64,000 nucleotides of DNA from assembly GCF_040869035.1 (NCBI RefSeq), contig NZ_CP162101.1, positions 1,054,001-1,118,000 of the forward strand, given 5' to 3'. Under the pieces are notes generated by a model that was not told the DNA's origin, ran no database searches, and worked only from the letters and a program-made list of their open reading frames with translations. Positions 36,738 through 45,473 of this stretch are shown here, one piece after another. Each line of letters begins with the position of its first letter. Within the stretch, counting starts at the first letter, position 1. This stretch comes from Vibrio sp. NTOU-M3. GTDB taxonomy: Bacteria > Pseudomonadota > Gammaproteobacteria > Enterobacterales > Vibrionaceae. A program made the position numbers and the translations under genes.

Positions 36738-37311
36738 TCAACAGATTACTAGTATTAACGGGAGCGTTTGTTGCGTTTATCGCGCATAGTAATCCCGTAA
36801 TTTCAGAATATTGCTCAGAGACAGTTATTCAATCAAATAGGTTAGAAGCAGGTCAAATGGTAAGAGTTCAACAGGGAGAGTTAAGGGTCAATGTCTACAG
36901 ACGAAGTAAGGTAGAAATTGCTAAGGTGAAAAACAAGTTGGTAATAGTTTCGATGAAAGATACCCTTCTTGGTGGCCTAAAGACAAATACCCGCTCAATT
37001 ATGTTTCCGCAGTAGAGCGTTCAGTTGTTCCAGAATATTTTGTTTTTTGGGACCGCAGTCCTGTTAATGGAGCGATAGTAACTCTGATTAATCCAGAATG
37101 GTACGATGAATCAGAAGACCTAAGTTATCTTGGTGATGGATGGCAGTCTGGCTTTATCGACTACGACAATCAAGTTTATTATGACACGACAGGTCGGCCT
37201 ATTAAGTGGGGAGCAAAATCAAAAGGCTTGGAGTTATCAAAACTGCCACTGCTTATTCCAAATCATGAATACGATGAAAAGACAGGAAACATAAGACTCC
37301 TTTGCCAATAA
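36738..37311 (+). pseudogene. Frameshifted gene for an exported protein, Rieske-like tail (cassette 30)
   Basis: The first part (36738-37016) encodes a signal-like start NRLLVLTGAFVAFIAHSNP, then LEAGQMVRVQQGELRVNVYRR, and meets a stop. From about 36960 the next frame is open to 37311 and continues sensibly (YPSWWPKDKYPLNYVSAVER ... YYDTTGRPIKWGA ... LSKLPLLIPNHEYDEKTGNIRL). A one-base loss near 36955 would explain it. The tail recalls Rieske proteins (..DLSGR..K..AP..L.VP......IRL), but the iron-ligand Cys and His are absent. No ATG, GTG or TTG opens the first frame near AAGGAG. Confidence 0.6.
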
Positions 37312-37434
37312 ACCTAACAAGGCATTTAAGAGTGACTCACAACGCTTGGCGTTCTCAGTTTAAACTTGGCTTTAGTGTTTAAGGTGCAGTGGTTTAGGTA
37401 AGGTGGTTGGCGTTGCTCGCACCTTAATGCGGCG
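37312..37434 (+). repeat. attC of cassette 30
   Basis: Type 2. TAAACCTAAC pairs with own start GTTAGGTTTA. Confidence 0.9.
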
Positions 37435-37472
37435 TTATGAGTATCCGCAATTTTAGAGACAAGGAGTCAATT

Positions 37473-38120
37473 ATGTTCAAGCTTTATTACTATCCAAACA
37501 ATGCGAGTCTAGCTCCTCATTTTTTGCTTCATCATTTAAAAGCCGACTATGAGCTATTGTTAGTTGATAAAAAATCGAACTCTCAAAAATCAGCGGATTA
37601 CCTTAGGCTCAACCCAGCAGGGCGGATACCGACCTTAGTTGTTAATGATCAGCCAATTTTCGAAAGTCCAGCTATCTGTATATACATCTGCGAATTGCAC
37701 CCTGAATCCGATTTAATGCCATCGTTAGGTGAGCCGACTCGTCCTTTGTTTTATCAATGGCTCGCGTTTCTCAATAATACGCTGCAAGCTGAACTTATGG
37801 TTCGATATTACCCTCATCGCCACACCAACGATGAAACTACCATTCCAAATGTAATCGCGGCGCAGGACGAAAGAATTGCTGATGCACTGTCAATCATCAA
37901 CGACCAGTTAGAGCATCATGAATACTTGTTGGGTGACACCTTAACCGCATGTGACTACTTCTTGTTTATGCTTGCAGAATGGTCGTTACCAATTGAAAAG
38001 TCACCGCTTGATTTCAAACACCTAGCAGCGTATTTAAAGCGCCTTTGTTTGAACCCAACGATTAAAGCGGTTTGCGTCATCGAGGGTATAGACCTCACAC
38101 CATTTGAGTCATACTCATAA
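37473..38120 (+). CDS. Glutathione S-transferase (cassette 31)
   Basis: 215 residues. Thioredoxin-like N domain (MFKLYYYPNNASLAPHFLLHH, RLNPAGRIPTLVVNDQPIFESPAICIYICE, with the cis-Pro in RIPTL and the ES glutathione contact) and an all-helical C domain (LLGDTLTACDYFLFMLAEW). It probably conjugates or reduces electrophiles. AAGGAG lies eight bases before ATG 37473, so this start is preferred to the ATG at 37437 at the cassette's first bases. Confidence 0.9.
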   Translation: MFKLYYYPNNASLAPHFLLHHLKADYELLLVDKKSNSQKSADYLRLNPAGRIPTLVVNDQPIFESPAICIYICELHPESDLMPSLGEPTRPLFYQWLAFLNNTLQAELMVRYYPHRHTNDETTIPNVIAAQDERIADALSIINDQLEHHEYLLGDTLTACDYFLFMLAEWSLPIEKSPLDFKHLAAYLKRLCLNPTIKAVCVIEGIDLTPFESYS

Positions 38121-38234
38121 CAATAAATTTAAGCAGATTCGCAACGCTTGGCACTTTCGGTTTGAATCGGCTTAAGTGTTTACGGCACAATGGTTTAGCT
38201 CAGGTGGTGGCGTTGCTCACTACTTAATTTGGCG
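38115..38234 (+). repeat. attC of cassette 31
   Basis: Type 6. ATACTCATAAC pairs with own start GTTATGAGTAT. Confidence 0.9.
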
Positions 38235-38255
38235 TTATCTCTCTAGGAGAATATT

Positions 38256-38705
38256 TTGAATAAATTTGTCTTTTTTATATTGTTCTTAACTTCAATGTTT
38301 GCGAATGCTTCAGTCAATACCTTTATGACTGTGCATAGTGAATCGGAAGCTCTGAAAGAAACTACTGACTTTATACGAACTTTGTTTATTGAAAATGATG
38401 TAAAGGCTGCTTATGAAAAATCTCATGAAGTAATGAGAAGTAAGCTGACATTTGCCAAGTTTAAGGCGGTGGCTGATAGTGTAAACAAAGAGAATGAAAA
38501 ATATGAAATCACACATATATTAGTGAATAGAGAAAATAATAAAATTTCAGTGTATGTGGAACAAATTGATCAGAGCAATGAGACGTTATATTTTGGTGTT
38601 TTGTTGATAGGTTCTTCCATAACGGGGTATCGAGTTGCAGGAATTCGATATTCATCACACGATATTAGGCCCAAAGAATTAGAGAAAATAATCGTTGTAA
38701 AATGA
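38256..38705 (+). CDS. Unknown exported protein (cassette 32)
   Basis: 149 residues from TTG 38256, with TAGGAGAAT upstream. Signal peptide NKFVFFILFLTSMFANA (about 1-18). The mature part (KAAYEKSHEVMRSKLTFAKFKAVADSVNKENEKYEI ... VYVEQIDQSNETLYFGVLLIGSS) looks like an NTF2-type or DUF4019-like exported domain, but that match is not certain. Confidence 0.6.
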   Translation: MNKFVFFILFLTSMFANASVNTFMTVHSESEALKETTDFIRTLFIENDVKAAYEKSHEVMRSKLTFAKFKAVADSVNKENEKYEITHILVNRENNKISVYVEQIDQSNETLYFGVLLIGSSITGYRVAGIRYSSHDIRPKELEKIIVVK

Positions 38706-38706
38706 G

Positions 38707-38829
38707 AGATAACAAAGCATTTAAGAGTGACTCACAACGCTTGGCGATTTCAGTTTAAACTCGGTTTCAGTGTTTAAGGTGCAGTGGTTTAGGTTGGATG
38801 TTTAGCGTTGTTCGCACCTTAATGCGGCG
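38707..38829 (+). repeat. attC of cassette 32
   Basis: Type 2. AGAGATAAC pairs with own start GTTATCTCT. Confidence 0.9.
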
Positions 38830-38995
38830 TTATATTTTCTAAGATTCATCGCACCAAATGTGACTTGATTCATATCTTTGTATTGATTGCATAATTGTCC
38901 TAACCATAAAGTGGTCTTTATGATAAATGTGTTAACTAGATAGATAATTCTTCATTATTACATGAAGTTGCAGACTGCTGTGACAAGGAGGCTAG

Positions 38996-40813
38996 GTGGA
39001 AACTAATACTATCGCAGTTGAGAAACATAATGTTGCGCCATACTTATCTGTTTTATTGGGCGCAAAATCAACTAAAGAAGAATCATGTTCCGTTCATGAA
39101 GTAATTCTTCAACTATTGAAAGAAGAGTCTTCCGATGAAATGACGGTAGGAGCAACTGTCAATGATGAAGTAGGAGAACTTGGAACAGTAAAAATCACAT
39201 CATACACCATCTCAAAGGAACCTAGCTGGGCTAAAGGTTTGCCCCTTAAAGACTTAGAACACCACGTCTTCGTTAGCTTTAATGTTAGGGATCACTTAGC
39301 TTTCTATTTCTCTGAAAAAGGTAAAAAAGATACCATCCGAGAGTTTTTTGGGAAAAAACGATTGCCTAACTTGTTCCCAATTCCAATAAGTAAACTCAAT
39401 GGCAACTTCATTAATGAAGATGAAATCAAAATGTTGTGGTTGTCAGGCATTCACGGTAGAGACAACTTTAAAGCAGACTCCAAAGTTTTAGGTGGTAAAA
39501 GTGTTGCTGACACACTTGACCCACTGATTGATCAATCGTACATGATGTCAGCTGTACGAACTGAAGTTTGGGGAACAAAATCAAAAAGCTCTGTCGGAAT
39601 TAACCCGTTTAAATCGTCAATATGGCGAGGGCCTTGCAAAGATTGGAGTACTTTTGAGAACAGAGTACTAGAAATCTTAGATATACTGTCTGTTAACAGT
39701 GTTGAGTCAGAGAGCCCTATAGGGATTTTGTCTTATCCAATATCTAATCCTGATGACTTAAAAAAGCCATATGATTTTTCTCTTGTAGATTATGACTTTC
39801 TGCCAGAGGAAGACGGGCAACATCGTAAAGAATTGTTGAAAAAACTACAGTATGACTTTCATGTTGAACTGGTAAACAGTTTCATTGAAAGTGATGTTTC
39901 ACTCGATATCTTCCACACAGGCAAGAAGGTGGGAAATATATGTGTAGAAGTTGAAGTTGACGACTATAAAGTTGCCTTTAAAGTTAAAAGTGAAACACCT
40001 TTAACCAAAAGTAAAAAACACTTCGACTTATTCAAGCGAGTGTTTTTGTATCCTGAACTTGTCAAGTGTTGGTTTGAGTCAGGGCACGCTGTAGTAAATG
40101 GCATGGTTTTCAGAACTGGTTATCAAGATGTAGAGTATGACAAATTCTTGTGGGCTGACTTTGAAAAATACGATATTAAAAAGGAAAAGCCTGGAGCAAA
40201 TGCCCAAAAACCATCGTTAAAGGACATTGGAAAAGAAAAGTCTTTATTTTGCTGGGTTCAAAAATGCTGGAGTGGAAATTGGCTAACGTCAGATGACTTT
40301 AACACCACAGAAAAACCACAAGGCTGGCTTTATTGTGATGATGGTGCTGGTGAAAAAGCCGACTTCATTCATTATGTTCAGCATGGCTCTCTTCACCTAA
40401 TATCTTTAATTCACGTCAAAGCATCAAAATCAAGTGAGGCGTCCCGACGAATATCCGTAGGTGCTCACGATGTGGTACTAAATCAAGCTGTTAAGAATCT
40501 TAGGTATACTGCAAGGAAAGTCCTTGTTGAGGATCTAAAAGCAAGACATGACAATGCTGCTCACAAGGGATGTTGGTGCAATGGAGTCGAAGCAAAAGCT
40601 GAAGATTTCTTTGATGTGCTATTGGCTTTAAAAGATAACAAACATGTTAAAACTCGCGTTATTGTCGTTCAACCTCATACGCAGAAAAGTGTTTATCAAA
40701 AAAGTACAGGTAGCAAAATCAAAACTCAGCTAGATGTATTATTGGTCAGTGCTGAAAATGCAATTAGGTCTTCAGGAGCAGACTTTCATATTATTGGCCT
40801 TGCGGACAAATAA
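38996..40813 (+). CDS. 605-residue protein with a nuclease-like C-terminal domain (cassette 33)
   Basis: The largest gene in the array, starting at GTG 38996 after AAGGAGG. No signal peptide or membrane helix. Residues about 440-490 read WLYCDDGAGEKADFIHY ... SLHLISLIHVKASK, an acidic residue, E/D, then HxK pattern that fits a PD-(D/E)xK-like nuclease core; CWCNGVEAKAEDFF follows. The first 400 residues are unfamiliar. A 166-base leader inside the cassette has TTGATT-N18-TAAAGT as a possible own promoter. Its attC is unusually short. Candidate restriction or defence effector; function inferred only. Confidence 0.65.
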   Translation: METNTIAVEKHNVAPYLSVLLGAKSTKEESCSVHEVILQLLKEESSDEMTVGATVNDEVGELGTVKITSYTISKEPSWAKGLPLKDLEHHVFVSFNVRDHLAFYFSEKGKKDTIREFFGKKRLPNLFPIPISKLNGNFINEDEIKMLWLSGIHGRDNFKADSKVLGGKSVADTLDPLIDQSYMMSAVRTEVWGTKSKSSVGINPFKSSIWRGPCKDWSTFENRVLEILDILSVNSVESESPIGILSYPISNPDDLKKPYDFSLVDYDFLPEEDGQHRKELLKKLQYDFHVELVNSFIESDVSLDIFHTGKKVGNICVEVEVDDYKVAFKVKSETPLTKSKKHFDLFKRVFLYPELVKCWFESGHAVVNGMVFRTGYQDVEYDKFLWADFEKYDIKKEKPGANAQKPSLKDIGKEKSLFCWVQKCWSGNWLTSDDFNTTEKPQGWLYCDDGAGEKADFIHYVQHGSLHLISLIHVKASKSSEASRRISVGAHDVVLNQAVKNLRYTARKVLVEDLKARHDNAAHKGCWCNGVEAKAEDFFDVLLALKDNKHVKTRVIVVQPHTQKSVYQKSTGSKIKTQLDVLLVSAENAIRSSGADFHIIGLADK

Positions 40814-40903
40814 ATATAACAAAAAGTTTAAGATGGATTCCAAACGCGTGCCGACTCGCTTACGCTCAAACATAGCACGCGTTTGTCACCACTTAACTTG
40901 GCG
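40814..40903 (+). repeat. attC of cassette 33, short form
   Basis: Only 90 bases, with a GACTCGCTTACGCTCAAA centre not shared with the common types; ends ACTTAACTTGGCG. AAATATAAC pairs with own start GTTATATTT. Confidence 0.88.
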
Positions 40904-40922
40904 TTAGGCGATTAGGAGATAC

Positions 40923-41396
40923 ATGATAGGAATATACGATTTATGGGCATCTTCAGTGTTCTGGATAATTACGCTATGTGTATTTTTAGCTCTTCTTACA
41001 ATCCCATTTTATAAGTGGAGGAAAAGAGGTGTAGTGGTAACTGTATTATTTTGTACTGCTGCTTTCAGTTTTCTATCGCAATTTCTATTGAGCTACCTAA
41101 TAAAAAATGAAGTATCAAATCTAATTAGTGAAGGCAGTTTTGTAGTTGGAACTTATGAAGGTTTTGACAATGAAATGCTTCTTAACGCTTTAAAGAATAA
41201 ACAATACGTAAGTACTCATAAAACTCGACCATTGGAACGGAGTAACATACGGATAATTGTTCATCTTGGGGAATTAGAACTGCAAGTTGCTCAAGATTCT
41301 AAGTATCCATATTTGTATTGGGTTTATTATCCTAAATATCGTTATAGTAGTGGAAATGAACTTGGGAAAGTACGAATAAAACAATATGAACAATAA
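40923..41396 (+). CDS. Unknown two-helix membrane protein (cassette 34)
   Basis: 157 residues. Two N-terminal hydrophobic helices (about 7-29 and 37-59) then a soluble domain (GSFVVGTYEGFDNEMLLNALKNKQ ... NIRIIVHLGELELQVAQDS). TAGGAGATAC precedes the ATG. No family recognised. Confidence 0.6.
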   Translation: MIGIYDLWASSVFWIITLCVFLALLTIPFYKWRKRGVVVTVLFCTAAFSFLSQFLLSYLIKNEVSNLISEGSFVVGTYEGFDNEMLLNALKNKQYVSTHKTRPLERSNIRIIVHLGELELQVAQDSKYPYLYWVYYPKYRYSSGNELGKVRIKQYEQ

Positions 41397-41399
41397 TCG

Positions 41400-41521
41400 C
41401 CTAACAAAGCATTTAAGAGTGACTCACAACGCTTGGCGATCTCAGTTTAAACTTGGCTTTAGTGTTTAAGGTGTAATAGTTTCAGTTAGGTGATAAGCGT
41501 TGTTCGCACCTTAATGCGGCG
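41400..41521 (+). repeat. attC of cassette 34
   Basis: Type 2. TAATCGCCTAAC pairs with own start GTTAGGCGATTA, 12 bases. Confidence 0.9.
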
Positions 41522-41542
41522 TTAGGCGATTAGGAGAGTTCA

Positions 41543-42376
41543 TTGTTCGAAGTTGGTAAAATCTATAACCGTCGCTCTGATATTCACGGCGTATACAAAG
41601 GGCAACAGTATGGTGGTATTGCTACGCCAGCTAATCATCCTTATGTATTTATGTTTACCAGTGATGCTGGTGAAGAGTTCGGCTATTCCGATGGTTTTGG
41701 CCCTGATGGTACGTTTAGGTATACAGGCGAAGGTCAAGAAGGTGATATGCAGATGGCCAAAGGTAATTTGGCAATCTTCGAGCACCAGCAAAACAAAAAA
41801 GAAATCTTGTTGTTTGAGTCGACGGCCAAAGGCTTTGTGCGTTTTGTCGGAGTATGTAGTTACATTGAACACCACATCGAGCAGCGACCTGACAAAAATG
41901 GTCAACTTCGAGATGCTTTCATTTTTCACTTGGACGTACTTCCGCAACCAAGGCTTCCGGGAGTGGAAAATGGCAAGGCTCCTTACTTAACCAAACCGAC
42001 TAAAAGCAAATCACTCAAGCAATTGCGCGATATTGCTATGGCTGTGACCCCGAACGATGTGGACGTTAAAGAACAAGTTGCTCATGTTCGTTATCGCAGT
42101 GAGGCTATAAAGTTATATGCTAAAAAGCGCGCAAATGGGGTTTGTGAAGGTTGCAGAAGCAAGTCACCCTTTGAAACTAAGGCAGGACCTTATCTAGAAG
42201 TCCATCATTTAACTAGGCTTGCTGACGGTGGTGCTGACTACCCGGAAAATGTTATCGCTCTATGTCCTACGTGCCATAGGAGAGCGCATTATTCAATTGA
42301 CAGCAAAGAGTTCAACGAACAGTTGTTAAGAATAGCCCTTAGCATCGAAGAAAAAATCGCCCAACAAAGCATTTAA
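41543..42376 (+). CDS. SRA-like plus HNH endonuclease, McrA-type (cassette 35)
   Basis: 277 residues from TTG 41543 after AGGAGAG. Residues about 1-130 (GKIYNRRSDIHGVYKGQQYGGI, FGYSDGFGPDGTFRYTGEGQEGDM, GNLAIFEHQ) match the YDG/SRA-like domain of ScoMcrA-type enzymes that read modified cytosine. The C-terminal HNH is CEGCRSKSPF ... LEVHHLTRLADGGADYPENVIALCPTCHRRAH, with the EVHH pair and two CxxC pairs intact. It probably cuts modified phage DNA as a type IV restriction enzyme. The reading frame ends inside its own attC. Confidence 0.85.
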   Translation: MFEVGKIYNRRSDIHGVYKGQQYGGIATPANHPYVFMFTSDAGEEFGYSDGFGPDGTFRYTGEGQEGDMQMAKGNLAIFEHQQNKKEILLFESTAKGFVRFVGVCSYIEHHIEQRPDKNGQLRDAFIFHLDVLPQPRLPGVENGKAPYLTKPTKSKSLKQLRDIAMAVTPNDVDVKEQVAHVRYRSEAIKLYAKKRANGVCEGCRSKSPFETKAGPYLEVHHLTRLADGGADYPENVIALCPTCHRRAHYSIDSKEFNEQLLRIALSIEEKIAQQSI

Positions 42377-42450
42377 GAGTGATTCGCAACGCTTGCCGTT
42401 TTCGCTTCGCTCAAAGTATAGGCAAGTGCTGCTCACACCTTAACGCGGCG
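42359..42450 (+). repeat. attC of cassette 35, short form
   Basis: 92 bases with a GTTTTCGCTTCGCTCAAAG centre. Left core is GCCCAAC, one base off perfect pairing with own TTAGGC. Overlaps the end of the gene. Confidence 0.88.
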
Positions 42451-42471
42451 TTAAGTTTATTGGAGAATATC

Positions 42472-43044
42472 GTGGATAAATGGTTAGATTTTTATAGACC
42501 GTATTTTGATTTAGAAGAAGAACTTGTTGCTTTCGTCGAGCAGTGTGAGTCACTTACCCTTGAAGACAAAAATCATCGAGCGAAGATCATGATGCATCAG
42601 GGACAACGTCTTTCTACTATCTCCGGTGCAATGGAGGATATCGCTGCAGGACGAGATCCTCTAAAATTACTTTTTCTGCTAGTTGCGGCAGAAAATATCT
42701 CCAAACTACACTTATCTACTGATGAAGAAGGTCGCTCTAAGTTTCATGTTAAGCGATTTTTTAAAACGTTTTGTTGCGGTCAACCCCAAAAAAATCTGGT
42801 TGATAAAATAGAAGTTATCAAGAAACCACGAGATCTTGATACGGTCGTAAGCGCACTATATACCATTCGTTGTGATGTTGTTCATGAGGGGCACTATTGG
42901 GGTTTTGATTTTGCCACAGATGCTAGACCATCTGTATTGTCTTCAAAAGATGGGTCGCAGCTTTTAAGAGTTCGTCTAACATTCGCAGAGTTTCAAGAAA
43001 TAGTAGTTAAAGGTGTGATCTCGGCAGTTAAGGATATTCTTTGA
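42472..43044 (+). CDS. HEPN-like protein (cassette 36)
   Basis: 190 residues from GTG 42472, with TTGGAG upstream. All helical. LYTIRCDVVHEGHYW near residue 143 contains the Rx4H motif of HEPN ribonucleases, and LLFLLVAAENISKLHL resembles their first helix. HEPN proteins often act as toxins or abortive-infection RNases; no partner nucleotidyltransferase or antitoxin is present in this cassette. Confidence 0.65.
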   Translation: MDKWLDFYRPYFDLEEELVAFVEQCESLTLEDKNHRAKIMMHQGQRLSTISGAMEDIAAGRDPLKLLFLLVAAENISKLHLSTDEEGRSKFHVKRFFKTFCCGQPQKNLVDKIEVIKKPRDLDTVVSALYTIRCDVVHEGHYWGFDFATDARPSVLSSKDGSQLLRVRLTFAEFQEIVVKGVISAVKDIL

Positions 43045-43052
43045 CATCATAA

Positions 43053-43175
43053 ACTTAACAAGCAATTTAAGAGGGATTCACAACGCTCGGCATTTTTGCT
43101 TCTACTTCAAATTTAGTGCTTATGGCACAATGCTTTAGGTTTGGGTGGAGGCGTTGTTCACCCCTTAATTGGGCG
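43053..43175 (+). repeat. attC of cassette 36
   Basis: Type 4. TAAACTTAAC pairs with own start GTTAAGTTTA. Confidence 0.9.
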
Positions 43176-43209
43176 TTAGGCTTCTCACATCAAACTAGCA
43201 AGGTGAATT

Positions 43210-44034
43210 ATGAATGAGTGGTTTCCAGCTATTACGACAACATCAATCTTAGGTGGTGTGATATGGCTCTCTAAAAGTTGGCTTTTAACACGCTTAAAAG
43301 GTTCTATTGCTCATGAATATAGTCAAGAACTGGAAAGTGTTAAGTCACAGTTGAGAAAGACCGAAGATAATTATAAATCAGAGCTTAACAAGAGCGAGCA
43401 ACGAATAGATGTTCTCCAAAGTGAAGTTCTTTCTCAAGTAAGTGCCAGATATACAACACTGTATTCTCGCCAAATGACAGCTATTGAACAGCTTTGGGAG
43501 GCTGTTTTAGTTTTAGGAAGTGCAAAGTCCACATCTTCGACAATGTCGCAAGTTGATTATGACGCAGCCATCAAAGCTGCTGCTACTGATCAAAAGGCAG
43601 TAACGTTTTTCGAAACCGTGTGTAAATATGATATGGAAAAATTAGGAAATGCTATGTCATTGGCTGCAAAGCAAAGACCATTTGTATCAGTAGTTTCTTG
43701 GGCTTACTATGCTGCGTATCAGGCTATTCTGACATATTCAATTGCACAGGTGGAACTCCTGAAATTAGGTTTAGATCAAGATTTTACAGACAGTAAGAGT
43801 GTAGTAAAACTAGTAAAGCTAGCACTTCCCCACCAAAGTGAAAACATAGACAAATTTGGAGTTAATAGTTGTCACTACTTACTGGAAGAGCTTGAGACTA
43901 AAATGTTGGAGTCTTTTGCTGTTACATTAAATGGTGATGTTGCTGATAACGAATCACTTGAGCGAGCAGCAAAAATAATTTCTCAGTCAGAAGCTTTGCT
44001 TAAAGAAGCTCAAGGGGTAAATTCCAAAGCCTAA
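43210..44034 (+). CDS. Membrane-anchored coiled-coil protein, unknown (cassette 37)
   Basis: 274 residues. One N-terminal hydrophobic helix (ITTTSILGGVIWLSKSWLL), a coiled coil at about 38-80 (QELESVKSQLRKTEDNYKSELNKSEQRIDVLQSEVLSQV) and a helical cytosolic rest (VSWAYYAAYQAILTY). No recognised family. GCAAGGTGAATT precedes the ATG. Layout of a membrane-tethered sensor is possible. Confidence 0.6.
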   Translation: MNEWFPAITTTSILGGVIWLSKSWLLTRLKGSIAHEYSQELESVKSQLRKTEDNYKSELNKSEQRIDVLQSEVLSQVSARYTTLYSRQMTAIEQLWEAVLVLGSAKSTSSTMSQVDYDAAIKAAATDQKAVTFFETVCKYDMEKLGNAMSLAAKQRPFVSVVSWAYYAAYQAILTYSIAQVELLKLGLDQDFTDSKSVVKLVKLALPHQSENIDKFGVNSCHYLLEELETKMLESFAVTLNGDVADNESLERAAKIISQSEALLKEAQGVNSKA

Positions 44035-44148
44035 CAATCTGTTTAAGAGTGATTCGCAACGCTTGGCATTTTTACTATGCGTTGCGTTTGGTGTTTAAGG
44101 TGGTATGCGGCGGCATCGGTATTGCGCTGCTCACACGTTAATTGGGCG
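44029..44148 (+). repeat. attC of cassette 37, mosaic
   Basis: Type 1 on the left and middle, but ends CACACGTTAATTGGGCG as type 3. AAGCCTAAC pairs with own start GTTAGGCTT. Confidence 0.88.
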
Positions 44149-44273
44149 TTAGGCTATATGGATAGATCTATGTATTGCTTTCACTCTTAATTTATATAAA
44201 TAATTTATATACTTGTTATTATTCTAGACCTTTATTCCTCCTAAATCAGGTTAAGAAGGGGAGTCTGGAACTT

Positions 44274-44672
44274 ATGAGTTTAACGATGATTAATAATTTG
44301 AAAGGCGAATTTGAAGGCCCAAAAGATGCGAAGAAAACACTAAAATTCACATTCTTCATTTGTTGCATACCTCTTGCGTTGTTGTCTTTGCTTCAAATAT
44401 TTGCCACTGATATTGTTATTGAAGCTGCAGGTGGGGATGGATCTTATTTATATGTTGCATATGCTTTAAATATGGTATTCCCCATACTGGGAGCTTTTAT
44501 ATTAAAGGAAAAAATTTGGGCTGCAAATCTTGCCTGTTTTTTGCACGTCGCAGGCTTAATTACTATGTACTTTCTTGATGGTTCAGTACCAGGATTCTTA
44601 GCTGTCATCCAACTCTTATTTTTCGTAAGTGCGATTCGAGCAGTTAATTATTTGAATATGCAACAATCATAG
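44274..44672 (+). CDS. Unknown four-helix membrane protein (cassette 38)
   Basis: 132 residues with about four hydrophobic helices (FTFFICCIPLALLSLLQIFA, YLYVAYALNMVFPILGAFIL, ANLACFLHVAGLITMYFL, GFLAVIQLLFFVSAI). ATG 44274 is chosen; the frame is open from 44175 but that start lies before a long hydrophobic, rare-codon stretch with no ribosome site. About 125 bases of AT-rich leader precede it. Confidence 0.6.
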   Translation: MSLTMINNLKGEFEGPKDAKKTLKFTFFICCIPLALLSLLQIFATDIVIEAAGGDGSYLYVAYALNMVFPILGAFILKEKIWAANLACFLHVAGLITMYFLDGSVPGFLAVIQLLFFVSAIRAVNYLNMQQS

Positions 44673-44794
44673 CCTAACAAAGCATTTAAGAGTGACTCAC
44701 AACGCTTGGCGATCTCAGTTTAAATTTTGTTTTAGTGTTTAAGGTGCAATGGTTTAGGTTAGGTGTTTAGCGTTGTTCACACCTTAATGCGGCG
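44672..44794 (+). repeat. attC of cassette 38
   Basis: Type 2. TAGCCTAAC pairs with own start GTTAGGCTA. Confidence 0.9.
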
Positions 44795-44816
44795 TTAGGC
44801 GAGATAGGAGAAACTT

Positions 44817-45473
44817 GTGAATCCAGGATACGTATATATTTTGATAAATGAATCTATGCCCGGCTTATTAAAAATCGGCAAGACTCGGAGAGATAGTAGG
44901 TCAAGGGCTAGAGAGCTATATAAAACAGGAGTCCCAACACCTTATCACGTGGCATTTGAATTGTTTTGTGATGACTACAATCATGCCGAAAAAGCTATTC
45001 ACGAAGAACTTTCTGATTTTAGAGTCAATAATAATCGTGAGTTTTTTAGGTATCCTTTAGACAAAGCCATAAAGTTGGTACAGACCTTTGCTGGGAACAC
45101 TTCTGAGGAAGATGCATTTTCTGCTATAGATATAACTGAAGGATTAATGTCAAAATACTCTCAATGGATTAAACCTGATATTGTTTCGGTTCGTATCGTT
45201 CAACCAAGAGAACGTGTATGGCTAGAAATCACTCAAGAAAAAGAAGTTGGTGGTTATTTAGTAGATCAGATTATTACTCGCTCTGATTTAGGGTTCATCA
45301 CTGGTGGTAAAGGCGAAAGTGAGTTGTACTTTTCACCTGATTCGTCAATATCTTTTAATGCACAATTGTTTATAAGTGATTTTGACCCCTTCTCTATTAT
45401 TAACACTACAGACTTATTTCATGAGGATGGCGCAAATGAGGTGAATGAAAAATATAACCCACATCGCGCCTAA
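44817..45473 (+). CDS. GIY-YIG nuclease-family protein (T5orf172/MUG113 type) (cassette 39)
   Basis: 218 residues from GTG 44817, with TAGGAGAAAC upstream. The N-terminal ~95 residues are a T5orf172-type GIY-YIG domain: GYVYILINESMPGLLKIGKTRRDSRSRARELYKTGVPTPYHVAFE ... HAEKAIHEEL ... NREFFRY. The conserved GYVYI, KIGKT, R and E are all present. The C-terminal half is unfamiliar. A DNA-cutting role is likely by family; it may act in defence or be part of phage origin. Confidence 0.85.
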   Translation: MNPGYVYILINESMPGLLKIGKTRRDSRSRARELYKTGVPTPYHVAFELFCDDYNHAEKAIHEELSDFRVNNNREFFRYPLDKAIKLVQTFAGNTSEEDAFSAIDITEGLMSKYSQWIKPDIVSVRIVQPRERVWLEITQEKEVGGYLVDQIITRSDLGFITGGKGESELYFSPDSSISFNAQLFISDFDPFSIINTTDLFHEDGANEVNEKYNPHRA

